Assembly (NCBI GenBank): GCA_005656395.1
Contig: SRSI01000073.1
Location: 558,001-622,000 of the forward strand
Length of the DNA stretch: 64,000 nucleotides
Source of the DNA: Strongyloides papillosus
Taxonomy: Eukaryota; Nematoda; Chromadorea; Rhabditida; Strongyloididae
Direction of reading: 5' to 3'
Positions 10,962 through 24,146 of the stretch are shown in pieces; position 1 is the first letter of the stretch; the number at the start of each line of letters is the position of its first letter. The notes under the pieces were generated by a model. It saw nothing but the letters and a program-made list of their open reading frames with translations. It was not told the DNA's origin and did no database searches. Both the position numbers and the translations under genes were made by a program.

Positions 10962-13163
10962 AAATTTAAAATTATTTTTCCAACTTTTTTAATTTTAATT
11001 TAAAAATTAATTGTTTTTTAACTTTTTTAATTTTTTAAAATTAACTTTTTTCATTGTTTTTACTTAATTACTTAATAATAAATAAAATGAATAAAAAATA
11101 TAGTAAAGTATTTTTTAATTGAATTTTTTTAAACTTAAAAAAACGCAGATTATCGTAAATGTAATTGATACTTAAAAAATCAGTTATAATAACTAGTTTA
11201 AAAATTCGGTTTAATAAAATAAACGTTTTAATTGTGACACGTAATATTGTAAATACTTTATTACTATAAAATCTGTTAGGTAAATAAACAATACTGTTTC
11301 AAATAACATATAAGATAAACTCCAAAGATATTCGGAGCGAAATTGATACTTAAAAAAATTTATAAGGTGTCCGGAGTGGGTACGAATAAAATATGGATAT
11401 ATCTGCGAATAGTAGTGTCTATTGCAGAAAGTAACTATGCTGCGGTCTAAAACAAAGTATAAAGCATGTATATAAATAGTAAATTATTGTGATGTTCATA
11501 TCACGATTTTTTAGTCAAAAATTTTCAAATCTAATGATAATTAGATGAAATAGTAAAATTTTCTGAAAAAATTTAATTATAATTTCTACTGTATGTTCAA
11601 AAATAAATTTTAAATATTTTTTATGTGTCTTTAATAAAATTTTTGTTTATGTTTATTTTAAAAGATTTTGAAATATATAAACTGTCGTATCCTTTAACGA
11701 ACACCTTTGGGATTCGTCTAAAACCCAATCGCTCTAAGACCCGATAAAAATTAATTATTAGTTATCTTCTCTGATTATATAAGATAGATATAACTTTTGC
11801 TTTTTTTTTGTTAATTTTGTGAAATAAAAGGACTTTGTCTAACCTTTAGTTTTATACGGTAATTTTTCAGACATAAACCTTATAATAAATATTAAAACGC
11901 TGCATTAGAATATTTTTATGTTATAGCATTTTTAGGTATTAAAATTTACAAGTAGCTGCGGTTCACAAACGGATCGATCCGCGAATACATATACAGATCA
12001 TTGTTCGCTCTCAAAACCGTATTACTTTAAGATATTTTTTTATTTTGATAGTAGAAAAAAGTTACATGGTTCAAGTTGAGAGTTTAGAAACATGAGGTAA
12101 AGTGGCAAGAATTGCCGAAAAAAAACTCTATAACAAGCAATAATGAGTGGCTTAATGTATAGTCACGATAATTGGTCGGAAAATTTTTATCTTTAACGTC
12201 TCGTTTTTATTTTTTGAAGTTTATTTGCCATATAAAAAAATAATATTTTTGCAATAACGAGAGTGCAAAACATGGCTACACATTTTTTAACGTAGTAAGC
12301 TTTGTAAAATTCAAATTCTAGTAAAAAATATGCCAACGTGTAGAAAATAGTTTCCTTTTTCAATCCTTATTTTTGCTTTTATTACTTAGTGCTTATGAAG
12401 ACTATAAATATATCAGTTACTACTTTTGGAAAGACTATGTATGCTTTTTGACTAATTTTGTTAATCTTAAAGCATCACAATCGCTTTTTTTAGAAACTTT
12501 TAAAAGTTCTTTCTTCTATTTCTCAGATAATTCGATCTTCAGGCTTTCTAGAGCTAAATTAACACATCTTTTAATTATTTCGTTTTCCTAGTTTTCCAAC
12601 ATTTACACAGAAACCCAAATTCTGGCTTTATTTTTTTTACTTCACTAATCTATTTCGATTACTGATCACTAGAAGTAATAAATTTATTGAATTGACGACT
12701 CTATAATAGTATATAACAATTAATAAAATATGATAACAACTCTTATAAATTAAAATTAACTTAAAATGACGAATAAGTATTTTGTTTAAGTTTATATAGT
12801 AAAATTAGTCTCATCATTGTTATAAATATCACCACTATTTTTAAATAATTATTAATTAAAAATGATAAAACATTCAAAATATTTTATTAAAACATTATTA
12901 CAAAAATATGATTTAAAAAGTATAAAAAAAAAAGGAAATTTGAATGTTTTCTATTTACTGTTTATTAAAATAATTTATTGTTAAAACTGTTAGACAATAA
13001 AAAAACACTTTATTATCGATACTAATTTTATTTATAAAAAACATTCTTTACATATTAGTTAAAATTATAATGACAAACACAGTTAGATAAAATTAATCTT
13101 CTTGCACCATGTGCAACAAAAACAATTTTTCTCTGCTAAGATGTTTTTTCTTATTCAAGATAT
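10962..13163. other. AT-rich region with possible minus-strand coding remnant
   Basis: This is mostly low-complexity AT sequence. A minus-strand stretch at about 12430-12595 still reads as a short charged helix-like peptide (ENEIIKRCVNLALESLKIEL) before stops, which may be gene debris. Short GC-richer patches occur near 11330-11440 and 11690-11750. No complete gene, RNA gene or element borders are visible. The same region is at 24147-26348. Confidence 0.45.
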
Positions 13164-13588
13164 CTAAAGTTCGACATTGCAAGTCCAGTAATCAAACCAG
13201 TTACTTCCAGTATGAACTGTACATTTTTCATACAAATAAAAACCATAACTTGGTTTTCTGGAACAATTACGATGATCAACTCGAAGATAAAGTTCACCTT
13301 TATAAAAAAAAATAATTTTTTTTAATATGTTTACGTACCCCCCGTATAATACCATCCTGAATGTACAGAAAGAGTTCGCGTTGAACCACATTCATCTTCT
13401 CTTGAATCGTAAACATGTCCTCGATAATAATCTGTTAACGTTAGTTTAACATCTTCATGACGACAAAAACAACCAGTAACTACTTCAACATTAATATGGT
13501 ATATATACTTCCAGTAATCTCCAAAACTTCTAGATATTAAAATAATTACAAATAGTGTTAATATAAAAAAAAATTTATTTTTAAACAT
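13164..13588 (-). CDS. Transthyretin-like secreted protein, subfamily A (two exons)
   Basis: Exon 1 is 13588-13339 (250 nt) and exon 2 is 13297-13164 (134 nt). They flank a 41-bp intron, 13338-13298, with donor GTACGT and acceptor ATAAAG. The split is phase 1 and gives 127 residues. The signal peptide is about residues 1-22. The mature part has V-V-T-G-C-F-C near residue 36, a strand ending in GELYLRV right after the splice junction, then DHRNC and further cysteines. This is the usual size and layout for nematode TTR-like proteins, which are secreted. The start is the only Met before the hydrophobic run. A TATTTAA box lies about 32 bp upstream. Family assignment is by pattern, so an unrelated cysteine-rich secreted protein is possible. 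Confidence 0.72.
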
Positions 13589-13619
13589 TTTATTTTAACA
13601 TTTTGGATATAAATTTTCT

Positions 13620-13626
13620 TTAAATA
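13620..13626 (-). promoter_or_regulatory. TATTTAA box of subfamily A transthyretin-like gene
   Basis: On the minus strand the box sits in GTATTTAAAGAAAATTTATA, about 32 bp before the ATG at 13588. The same context, (C/G)(A)RTAYTTAA followed by GAAATT-like sequence, precedes all six transthyretin-like starts or start remnants in the window. Equivalent boxes are near 434 and 26805. It is probably a TATA-type core promoter. Confidence 0.6.
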
Positions 13627-14326
13627 CTAAAAATTAACATGCAAAACATTAAAAAATAAATATTTGATTTTTGATGAATTAAAAACATTAAATATAATGA
13701 CAAACAAATACACACAAAACCTAATGGTGTCGTGCAGTTTATGATAAACCATCATTAACGGTTTGATGAAAAACGACATGTTACATTTTAATGTAAACTG
13801 CATAATGACATTTATATTAAAAATTTTAATTTGTGGTTTAGTTAAAAATGAGGTAAATTTTTTTTGCATATAATGTACTATACATTCTTTTACAAAATGT
13901 CTTTGATAAAACTACACGATGTTATTTTATATAATTTTGTAATAATTATCAATTTTAATAAAAAAGTCTATTTATAAACATAAATATTACGAATTTTCAA
14001 GTTAAACATTTCATTTGTTTTAGATAGTAATATTACTATAGAAATTTTTTAAACAATTCTACTATTAATTCATAAAAAAATTATTTTTATTTATCAATCG
14101 GTGCATTAAAAAATATTTTTTATTTTGGAGATAACTTCGTTACATTTTGTGTTTTTAAATCACAACGGGTTGAAAAAAAAATTAATTTATCCATAAGTGT
14201 CGCAGAATCATCTATAAGAATAAGTGATGTTATTTGCGTAATTGATTCATGTAAACAAAAGACCGGTAAATTGAATCAAAGAAGAGATAAATGTTTCTAT
14301 GAAACTAAGTAGGTTTCAAAAGACAA

Positions 14327-16459
14327 GATGGGTCAAAGAAAAAGAAGGGCAAGAAAAACCAGAAAAGAACATCGTTGTCGGTTGATAACAAAAAATTTTG
14401 TAAATAAACTTCCTGAATACCTATAACCATATATAAAAAATTCACTACTGGATTCATCTATATTAACAATAAAAGCTCTTGGACTGGGTGATTCAAAAGA
14501 GTTATAACAGAATGGACTAGAAAAAATAGATGAATTCAATATTAATGAAGCTGAAAAGAATCTTCAACAACATGATGCACTGAATAATAATAAGAATCCA
14601 TCTTAATTCAATAAAAATTAAAATTTTTTATAATGATTAGAATAAACACTATTATAAACATATATTTTAAAGTTTTTATACAATTTATCCGTAAATTTAC
14701 ATTTACAATTTGCTAAAATATCATGTCTAAATATTTGTTGAAGTTGTTTAAAAAGATTCACGAGAGTAGTATCAACTTTTATCATCAAAGTATCCAATTA
14801 TGAAAATGCCTATTTGCAAAATATTTGTCAGAAAATAACTTTCCAAATCTCTTTTGTATAGTAAATGTTAATTCTTTTTAATAACAATATTTTTTATCAA
14901 TAGCTTAATCTAAATGTTCTTCCAAAAGCACCGAGAAATTCGGACAATGAAAATTGGGCGACTGGGAAAGTGGTAGAGGAAGCAAAAAGAAAGGAGATTA
15001 AACAAAGAATGTCTACAGAGGTACGTAAGAAACTATTCTATCATTAGCAAATGCAGCTCTTCTTAAACAACTTGAGAAAGAAAATTTGGCTCCAGAAAAT
15101 ATTGTAAAATGTATATATAAAGAAATATCAACCGATCTTGATGAAACTTTTAACAATAAAATAATATATTCTAAAAATAATCATAGTTTAACAAGAAAAA
15201 GTGAGCAAAAGAATAATAGAAAAGTAATAAAACATAATGGATAAACATTATATGAAACATTTTGTATCTTAAAATAAGATGCATAACATTTCGCAGATAT
15301 TTTAAATAGTTATTTTTAATATATTTTTTTAAAGACAAAATAAGAGTAGATTTGAAGGATTATTTTTTTAAGAACACTAGAATTGAGTTTGCAAAATTTT
15401 ATTTTATCTACAATCTCTGAAATGCCAGTCAAAAAATTATCATCTTGAGGAACAAGAAATAAAATAATAAATGAGATGGATTGCGATAATGATAAAAAAA
15501 GAAGATGTACTGTCTCTATAAACATCAACAACTTTTTGAGACGTTAATCTCTTCCGTGAAGGATTAAAAACTTTAGAAACAAAAATAGTTGTGAATTATT
15601 TTTCAAAAAATCTCACGAATTACTAATACCAGACTTGATATCTAGTTATAAGTATGGGATTTTTAAGACTCTACAAGAATCAAGTCATCATGGAACATCT
15701 CTTTTACTTGGTCTTTTAAATCTTTATGCTGATAAGTATAAAATAACAGTATCAAGACCCAGTTAATTTGTAGCAAATGTTATACTTAACTTAAAGAATT
15801 CAAGTCAATTTAATGAATATGAAATTTGTTTCCTTACTTCAGCACAGGGAGCAGTAATTGAAATATTTAAATCTAAAGAAAATACTAACGGTACCTTGAT
15901 AGAACATTTAGGTGAAGCTATTGAAAAGATAAAAAATATTGTTATTAATAAGACTTAATATTTATTTTATGTTGTGAGGACCCTGCTCCCTGTTTATTAC
16001 TAATAAAAAATTTTAAATTATTATATGATTTATTTTTTTTAAAACATACTAATAAAAAGCTAATAAAATATTAACGTGAAAAATCACTTGGAATTTCTAA
16101 CACATTGTGTTTTTTTAAATGAAAGTATTAATTTAGTTTTAAAATGTATACCGGTTGTTGTTGATTTTCAAAATAATGTTCATTCTTTAATATTTATATA
16201 TTTTACTAACTTTTCAGACTAAAATTATGATGTCACCGGAACAGGAAGCTATTATTTCCAAATCGGACCAAAGACAGGCTGAACTAATAAATGAAATTAA
16301 AAAAAGATATTTTTAAAATTAAAAGCTAATCACAGAACTGGTGTTGTAGAAGTATCACATGAAAGTAGCCGTTATAGGATTCTTAGAGATAACTTTTTAA
16401 GAGCTACAACGAATCTTGACGGGATGGCTGACAGGATGAATGAAGCTGAAAAAAAGTAA
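14327..16459 (+). pseudogene. Decayed plus-strand gene of unknown family (copy 1)
   Basis: This is the same decayed region as 1142-3273, repeated at offset 13186 with the same stops. The lesions therefore predate the tandem duplication. Confidence 0.4.
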
Positions 16460-16557
16460 AAAATAAGAAAGATAATACTGGATGAATTTATTTATTTTAA
16501 CCGGTTGTTAAATTATTTTAAAAGTTTTTTACTGGTTGTTTTATATTATTTTTTATG

Positions 16558-16825
16558 TGTGAACATGGGAAGCTGTGTCGGATAAAATGTATGTACATTC
16601 ATATCAATAAGAACACGCCCATTCCCTCAAGGACTATATAAGGAACGGATGAAGACTATTATATATCATAGTCAAATAATACCTTTTTCATAATATATAT
16701 ATATATTCACTTTATTGTTATATTCTAATTCCCCTTTGCTTGAATAAACTCTTAAACAAAGTCTCGTGTTATATTGTAAAAGCCCGGGAGCCTCTACGGC
16801 TCCCGAAGAATCCACCAGGATTACA
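16558..16825 (+). mobile_element. Solo LTR, 268 bp, TATG target duplication (copy 1)
   Basis: This is the same solo LTR as at 3372-3639, at offset 13186, with TATG at 16554-16557 and 16826-16829. Its presence here and in copy 0 but not in the last unit dates the insertion relative to the amplification. Confidence 0.85.
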
Positions 16826-17210
16826 TATGTAATTTTATGTTGTAATAAATAAAATTTCATTTATTATATTTTATAAACGATTTTATTATTAATATTATTT
16901 ATAAAGTTTTAATTTATAGTTGAGTAAAAAATAATACGTTTTTTTATAAACCAACATAAAGCATTCTTTTATAAAAATACATCAAAAAATTTTATATGAA
17001 ACCGACACATGAATTTTATATAAAACCGACATTTTGAAAAAAGGTATAAACTGCATATTATCAATTCATGCAAAAATGCTTATGTTAGTTTCATACACTT
17101 TTTTTATATTAAACTGCTCTTTTGTATTTTTATTTATTTTGAGAGAAGGTCTAATAAACTGCTCTTGCAGTCTATATTGTTTTGCATATGGGTCGGTCTA
17201 ACAGACCGTT

Positions 17211-17414
17211 TTAGTTTTTGTGTGTAGGATTTTTTTCTTTTTGAATATCTGGCTTTTCCGATATGAAAATGGTTAAAATACCTGATTTAGGATACTTGCA
17301 ATGGGGAATTCCTGTAACTCCTGTTACAAATCTTCGATAATATAAACAATGAATATCAACAATTTCAAAAATAAAAATTGTTATAACTAATATTAATGTT
17401 TTTAAAGTAACCAT
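17211..17414 (-). pseudogene. Transthyretin-like gene, subfamily B, cut by the duplication joint (copy 2 start)
   Basis: This is identical to 4025-4228. The joint is at 17226/17227 and the TATTTAA box at 17457-17463. It recurs because each internal unit joint cuts the same gene at the same base. Confidence 0.75.
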
Positions 17415-18562
17415 TTAAAAATGTCTTGCATGAATATTTTGGAAATTAAACTACACTTAAATATTGAAAATTATCGGGCAAATTATGAATAGATAAATAT
17501 TTATACTTTTATATGAAAAGAATCATAGAACAATAAATATAATTTTGAATTTGTTCTAAAATTTTTCTTCTGATTACCTAATTTTAACACCATAGAAATC
17601 AGTTTTTTGTTTAAATACTTCATAAGAGCACGTGATATTTTTTTAACATTGAATTTTTTTGGGAATCAAAAAATATTTGCTTGTTATATAATTTAATGTA
17701 TCATAATTATAAAGTTTTAGATATATAATAAATAATCATAAATTATATGTAATGTTCTAATTGTACAATTGGACTTTTTTCACATTGCACAATTTTTATT
17801 CTTTTCTAAATATTTTAACAATTTAATTAGGATATTTCTATGCTATATATTAGTTCTATCGCATTAATAATATTAAAAAGTAAAAGTTCTTAAATGAAAA
17901 TAGAGATAACATAACTGACATTGAGAGAGGAAATAAGTAATATTAAAAATAATAAACAATAAATAATTCCTATAAGTTCTTTATCTAATGTGTTAATTGT
18001 TTTCTTTTGTAGACTAATACACCAATAAAATTTTACTATGTGTATAATTCATTTTTTACTTAGGAATTTAATGCTGATCTATAATTTGTTTAATAGTTGT
18101 TATTTATAGTTAATATTACATTACACAATTTCTATTCTTTTATGAACATTTCGACTATTTAACATAAGTATTTCTACATTATATATTAGTCCTATGTTAT
18201 TGATCATGTTATTAAATAAATGTCTTATGTTAATTTTTTTCAATTAACTAAATTTATTGCTTAAATACCATTTCTTTAGGTAAGTCTTAATTAAATAGTT
18301 TTTCATATTTTTATTTTTTCAGTTACAATAAAAGAAATAATTTTAATTATTGAAATTAAAATGTTTCAATTTCGTAAAATCATTTTGTACTCATATTTGT
18401 AAAAAAAGTAGATTAAGAATATAATAGTTCAAGATAATGAAAGAATAAAAACATTATTAAGTGTAATGTTACCAAATCAAAATCTGGGAAAACTGTAAAG
18501 TGCAAAAAAAGATACTTTTTATTTTCAATATTTAATCAATTTTCTTGTTTAGAAATTTATAT

Positions 18563-19061
18563 TCAGAATTTTGTCATTCTAAGACAAGTTCCTTGAAACG
18601 ATGATTTACCAGTGACATCAAAAGTTCCAAGATTAAAAAATTGTGTCAATGTTCCACTTTGAAAAATCATATGAGAAGGAATCGGCTTAATGATCATTTG
18701 CATACAATGAGACGGTAGTTTTGAGCATTGATAAAAAAATTTAATATATAAATTTTCTAAAAAATATACAATTTTATAAATGTTTTTACTTACTGGGTAT
18801 TCTCCAACTAAAAAATATTTTATGAATGTAAAATTTTTCCCAATATGTTCCACTAAATTTAGCAATTGGTCTATATTCTTTCGTAGTATTTGGTTTCTCG
18901 GATACGTAAGCTGTAAAACCACTGCCTAGTCTAGGATACTTACATGCGACGGTTCCTGTAATACCAACTTCGTACATAGGCCGTCTCAAGGAAAAACGAG
19001 TTTTAGCAATTTTAGAAATACAAATTGCTATAAATGCTATAAGTATTTTAAAAGTTACCAT
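18563..19061 (-). CDS. Transthyretin-like secreted protein, subfamily B (two exons, copy 2)
   Basis: Exon 1 is 19061-18794, the intron 18793-18757 and exon 2 18756-18563. The translation is identical to 5377-5875, at 153 residues. A TATTTAA box (19106-19112 on the plus strand, read on minus) lies 45 bp before the start. The phase-1 intron position is shared with the subfamily A and C genes in this window, which supports a common origin. Confidence 0.75.
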
Positions 19062-19105
19062 TTCAAAAACTTTTCTTTTATTGAATTTTTGGAAATAAAA
19101 TTTCT

Positions 19106-19112
19106 TTAAATA
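19106..19112 (-). promoter_or_regulatory. TATTTAA box of subfamily B transthyretin-like gene
   Basis: The minus-strand context is CCAATATTTAAAGAAATTTTATTTCC, 45 bp before the start at 19061. The equivalent in copy 1 is 5920-5926. It is nearly identical to the box of the cut gene (17457-17463, CAATATTTAAG...TTTAATTTCC). Confidence 0.6.
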
Positions 19113-20397
19113 TTGGAAAATACCGAACTGAACCATAGTAAATAAATATTTAACTAATACAGGGTGAATAAAAATACGTGCTGCAGTTACATGGAACATT
19201 TAATAACCTTTTTTATACGTGATTATTTTTAGAATATTATACACGTTTGATGTCTAATCATTTAAGTAAACATATTTAGAGATCATTTTTTATCTTAGGT
19301 TAAAGTAAATTTTAAGAGATTTGTGTAAGCGCAATTTTTCTAATATTTTTTAAATAAGAAGAATAAACACTACTTTTTTGTGAACAATACTTTCTGTAAC
19401 ATTAAAGTAATTTAATTGACAAACTTTTTTTTCTATAAAGTAAAAGAAGAACTTTTATTAGAATTTTATTTTAGGTAAAATCATAGAATCTTCTATGGTG
19501 ACCATTTTTTTAAGTTTTATTAACATTAATATGCTTATAAATTTAAAAATAAATATAATCTTACTATGCATAGCAATAAGCATTAAAAGTTATAAAATAT
19601 TATAATTAACAGTATTAATTAAATATTTACTTCTCACCTTTAATTAAATATTTAAAAATTATAGAAATTTTTATTTAATTTTTTTACTATGAACAAAAAC
19701 GTGTATTGTTTTACAACTTTACCTATTATTGATTTATGATAATCAATCTTTATATACTTTATAGGAAACAATTTGCGTTAACAAATGGTTAAAGTGTAAA
19801 AATATTATTGAAAATTCAAAAAGTTACGAAAGTTTTTGTGCAAATTAATTTTTATTTTTTTAATGTTTAATACAGTAGTGCAAAAAGAAATTTCAATCAT
19901 ATACATCTCTATAAATTTCTTTAAAATTAAGATTTAAAAACAATTTTGAAATCAGTCGTAAAAAACAAGTAGGGCTTAGCAATCTCATGTAACATCTTAA
20001 AAATATATCACTATAAAGAAAAGTATTAAATGTTTTATGCAACTTTTGTTTATATTTCGACTTATTCTGTATAAAAAATCATCAAGAAATTATTGTTTTA
20101 AATTTAAAGTATTTTGTATAAATATATTAATCTTCCACGAAGTAAGCTAAATTGTTGAGAAATTTGTTTAATGAACATCTATAATTTTTATTGAAAACTA
20201 TCATTGATTGGTTAAAACAAATATTATCAAGTTTTGTATACAAAAATTGCATTGTAGAATAGTTAAATATTGTTTATATAGTTTATTTTTTAAAATATTA
20301 ATTTTTAAAAAATTACATTTACAAGTACTTTATTGGTAATTTTCAATAAATTATTTGGGAAACACTTTCTTCAATTGATATATTATATTTAATATTA

Positions 20398-21676
20398 GGT
20401 TGTCCCATCCAAAATGACTATTTTTTGATACGCGTTGTTTGACACGCGTTTTCTCAAATGATTGGCTATGTTTTGGTATAAAAATCAAACTGTTAGATTC
20501 TCCTAAATCTCTTCTACACGTTGATATATATATCATTGCCATGAGCTCTGTTTATTATCATCTTACCTTAAAAACAAACAATGCTGTCAAAACGTGATAT
20601 TCGCGCTATTATGCTGTACGAGTTCAAACGCGGTACTAATGCTGCAAAAACAACTCGAAAAATAAAGGAAACTTTCGGAGAAAATCTTGTCTTTGCTTCT
20701 GCGGTTCAAAAATGGTTTAAAAACTTCAGAGAAGGCAGTAAGGATCTTGAAAATGAAGAGTCTGAGAGGCCTAAATTAGTTCTTCATAACGACGTGCTAC
20801 GAGAAGTTGTTGAAGCAAATCCACGTATAACGGTTAGGGAACTTGCTAGAGAACTAAATGTATCCAAATCAACAGTTTCCCGTCACTTAAAGGAGATAGA
20901 AAAGGCAAAAAAGCTTGACCGATGGATACCTCATGAATAAAACGACTATCAAAAATTACGTCGTTATGAAATTTGTTATTTCCTCATTTTGAGGGACAGA
21001 AACGACCCATTTCTTGGTCATCTTATCACTTGCAATGAAAAATAGATTCTCTACGACAATCGCAAAAGATCTGGACAATGGTTAGACAAAAATGAAGACC
21101 CAAAACAGTTTCCGAAACCCAAACTATCCCCAAAGAAGATTATGGTGACTGTTTGGTGGTCTGCTATAGGAATTATCCACTACGACTTTATGAAACCTGG
21201 TGAAACTATTACTTCGGAATCCTACTGTCAACAAATTAAAAAAATGCACCAGAAATTGTCCCAGAAAGTGCCCGCTTTAGTCAACAGAAAAGGACCGATT
21301 CTTCTCCACGATAACGCAAAGCCGCACGTTTCAAAAAGAACCGTTCAGAAACTGAGGGAATTGGGTATGAAACTCTACCTCATCTGGCATACTCACCTGA
21401 CCTTTCTCCAACAGATTACCACTTTTTAAAAACATCTGAACAATTTCTTAACGGAGAAAATCTTCAGGAACGATAAGGAAGCAAAAACTGCCTTTGAAGT
21501 TTCATCGAATCTAGAAGCCTGGATTTTTATGTTGATGGAATCAATAAGCTCGTATCTCGTTGGCAACGATGTATAGATTGTAGTGGTTGTTATTTTGAAT
21601 AACAATATTTATTTTTAAAAAAGTTATGTGTATTTAAAAATTAGAGTAAAAAATAGTCATTTTGGATGGGACAACC
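20398..21676 (+). mobile_element. mariner-family DNA transposon, dead (copy 2)
   Basis: This is the second copy of the element at 7212-8491, one base shorter in the A run beside the 3' inverted repeat (about 21648). TA flanks are at 20396-20397 and 21677-21678. Its presence at the same place in both units shows it moved with the tandem duplication and is not a separate insertion. Confidence 0.95.
20581..21602 (+). pseudogene. mariner transposase, inactivated (copy 2)
   Basis: It carries the same lesions as 7395-8416: a stop after W-I-P-H-E, Asp to Asn in the first catalytic position, a TAG, and a shift before the third catalytic Asp. The damage predates the duplication. Confidence 0.93.
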
Positions 21677-22360
21677 TAATATTTAAATGTTTAGGTAAGA
21701 ATATGCTTTATTAATATTTAGTTGAATTTACTTTATTAGTAGCTAATGAATTAAAATATTAAATAGGTAATAGATTTAATAAAAATATTCTACATTTTTA
21801 GATATTTTGTTTTCATTTGATTAAAAATATTATGCTAGTTATAAATATTTCTTTCATATTTTTTCTTTGTCAAAAAGCGATTTACAAAAAACATTTTAAA
21901 AATATTACCACTTCATTTTGTTATTGAACTAACTCCTTTTAATAAAATTCATTAAATAGATTTTATTAATTATATCAAATAATTTTTTTATTCTTCTTAA
22001 TTAAAATATTGTAGGCATTTCAGTAATCAATTAAAATGCATTTGTAAGAAGAATTTAATTTGTATATTGATTAGAATTATATTTTATTTGTCATTTAAAG
22101 TAACTGAAAGCATCATACAATTTATTTATAGAGTTGTAAAAACAAACCTTTAATCAAAGTTTAAATATTGGTGTTTTTAACTATCTTTGTCATTAATTAT
22201 GCAATGATAATTAGAATAAAAAATAAATAAACTATCCACTATATCTACAATCCTAAATATTAATTATTATATATATAGAAGGAATAACCTCGAAAAAATA
22301 ATTTACAATTTCGAATAAAATTTTAATAAAAATATTAACATATCATAATAGTAAATTTAA

Positions 22361-22713
22361 CCCTTTCCCGACCGGATGACGCATATATGCGTCATAAACA
22401 AAAATGTTACTGCGTAGTGGTAATTTATACTACAGATGAGAAACTTTGGAATAGTGTTTTCTACCCCTTATAAAGTATTTGTATGGAAAAAAAGAAAAAA
22501 TAAATTAACAAATAACAGTCAAATATCATATATAAGAGTAAATTTAATAAAATTTTAGTAAAAAAATATATTTTAAACATATTTATTTAATTTTTACTGA
22601 AAAAATATATTACCAACCATAGTTAACCATTTATTCTACGTGAAAGTACTATTTCTATTTTACACACAGAGGAGTGCTTAATACAAAGAGAAAAATCTCT
22701 GGTCGTGAAAGGG
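22361..22713. mobile_element. piggyBac-type miniature element, TTAA target (copy 2)
   Basis: This is the tandem copy of 9176-9528, with TTAA at 22357-22360 and 22714-22717 and the same internal palindrome. Confidence 0.8.
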
Positions 22714-22717
22714 TTAA

Positions 22718-24146
22718 ATTATGGCATCTTTTTTGACGTAAATAGAAACTACTATTGAAATAAGAAAAGCAAAAAGAATTTTGAAACTCTAAGAAGAGAA
22801 AAGTTGACTCAAGGGTAATTCACGCAATAAACAATTACAATCAAAACGAATTGAAATACGAAGCTTTAGTATTAGGATTTTAATCTCTACTGATATCAAA
22901 AACATTATCTAACAATTTTAATGTTTTTCAAAATGAAATTGTATAAGCTTTTTTAACAAAGTGCTATCTCGGATGATAATATAAAGTGAAAATATAAAAT
23001 AAACCTTTTATTAATATAACGTTATTACAATCTATTCTTTCTTTTATTATGACATTTTGAATAAATACATCTTGGTATTTATAGTTTCTTTTGATTAACG
23101 CCTTCTGAGGGCGTTACAATTGTTGTAAGTCAAGTAAAAAATAAAAAATCAGGAAGTCTTTTTAGTTTTGTAAGAAATATGTTTAGAAATAAAATTGTTA
23201 TTGAGAAATATGAAACAATGTTTTTTACTAATGTAAAGCACTATTTTCAAAAGTTAACAAAAATGAATTTTACAAATGACATATTAACTAATGAAACACA
23301 TTACAATAATATAGTTTATATTCTTGAAAGTAAAACAAATGAAATAGTTGTTTCCAACTTTCAAAAAGCATGTGAATCAAGAAACATAAGAATTAAACAA
23401 TTTTATAGTGTGAACACACATGAAAGTATAGATGAAAAATTAAGAAATTATCTGGAAAGAACAGACATCAGCATAGTTGAACTAGAACTACATAAGAAGT
23501 ACAGAATTAACGTATGCAAAACAGTAGAACCAGGGAAAATATATCACAACTACAAAATAGAAAATGTTTGTTACAAAATGCTTCCTGTTGTAGATAAAGA
23601 TAATTCTTTAATGTTTGCAGATTCTGAAAATTATTTACATCACTTTTCACCAACTAAAGAATGCCGCAGTTTCTCACATCTTGGAGATGTTTTGGAAATT
23701 TTTAAAGAAGGAGAATCAAATTTGTATGAAAAAAGTACAAATCTATTTAATAGGAAGTTAAATGAAAGTTTCAAAAGTATGGCTCTTGGATGGTTAAGTC
23801 ATTACTTTATCAAATAAAATAAATATATAATAATTGCATTAGGAGTAATAATTCTCATAATCATAACCTCAATCTATATTTTTTTGGATGAATGGGGGGT
23901 AATTTTTGTAGCTAAAATACTTTTCAATTTTTTTTTTAAAATAAGTGGACTGATAATCAAAGCAGCTTATAAAATATTATTAACAATTATAAAAAGTGCT
24001 TTTTCATGCATATCCATTTATTTTTCACAGAAAAAAAAACACGCGATGAAGTGATTGAACTAAGAAATAGAGAAATTGAAAATCATATTAACACAATTCA
24101 AAACAATTCAGAAAATAATTTTGTTATTGACATGACACACTCTTAA
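22718..24146 (+). pseudogene. Broken gene for a membrane-anchored protein, interrupted by a solo LTR (copy 2)
   Basis: This is the tandem copy of 9533-10961, with the uninterrupted stretch at 23179-23817 and the hydrophobic segments at about 23818-24054. Stops, shifts and the LTR insertion are shared, so the gene was dead before the duplication. Confidence 0.5.
22943..23118 (-). mobile_element. Solo LTR of the Gypsy family, 176 bp (copy 2)
   Basis: This is the tandem copy of 9758-9933, with ATTGT at 22938-22942 and 23119-23123. Confidence 0.92.

Larger units (their letters stand above)
4041..17226. repeat. Full tandem unit, copy 1 (13186 bp)
   Basis: This is a complete repeat unit. In order it holds a truncated transthyretin-like gene (-), an intact transthyretin-like gene (-), a dead mariner, a TTAA miniature element, a 176-bp solo LTR inside a broken gene (+), a transthyretin-like gene (-), a decayed gene (+) and a 268-bp solo LTR. 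Gene offsets between copies are 13186 left of the mariner 3' end and 13185 right of it. The single-base change is in an A run at the mariner 3' end (7 A at 8462-8468, 6 A in the next copy). Near identity means either a very young duplication or an assembly effect. Confidence 0.95.

Noticed and set aside
12373..12591. 72-codon plus-strand ORF (repeated at 25558)
   Set aside because: It begins at a TTG, has no signal peptide or domain, and its codon use looks like AT noise. The opposite strand shows better, though broken, coding potential.
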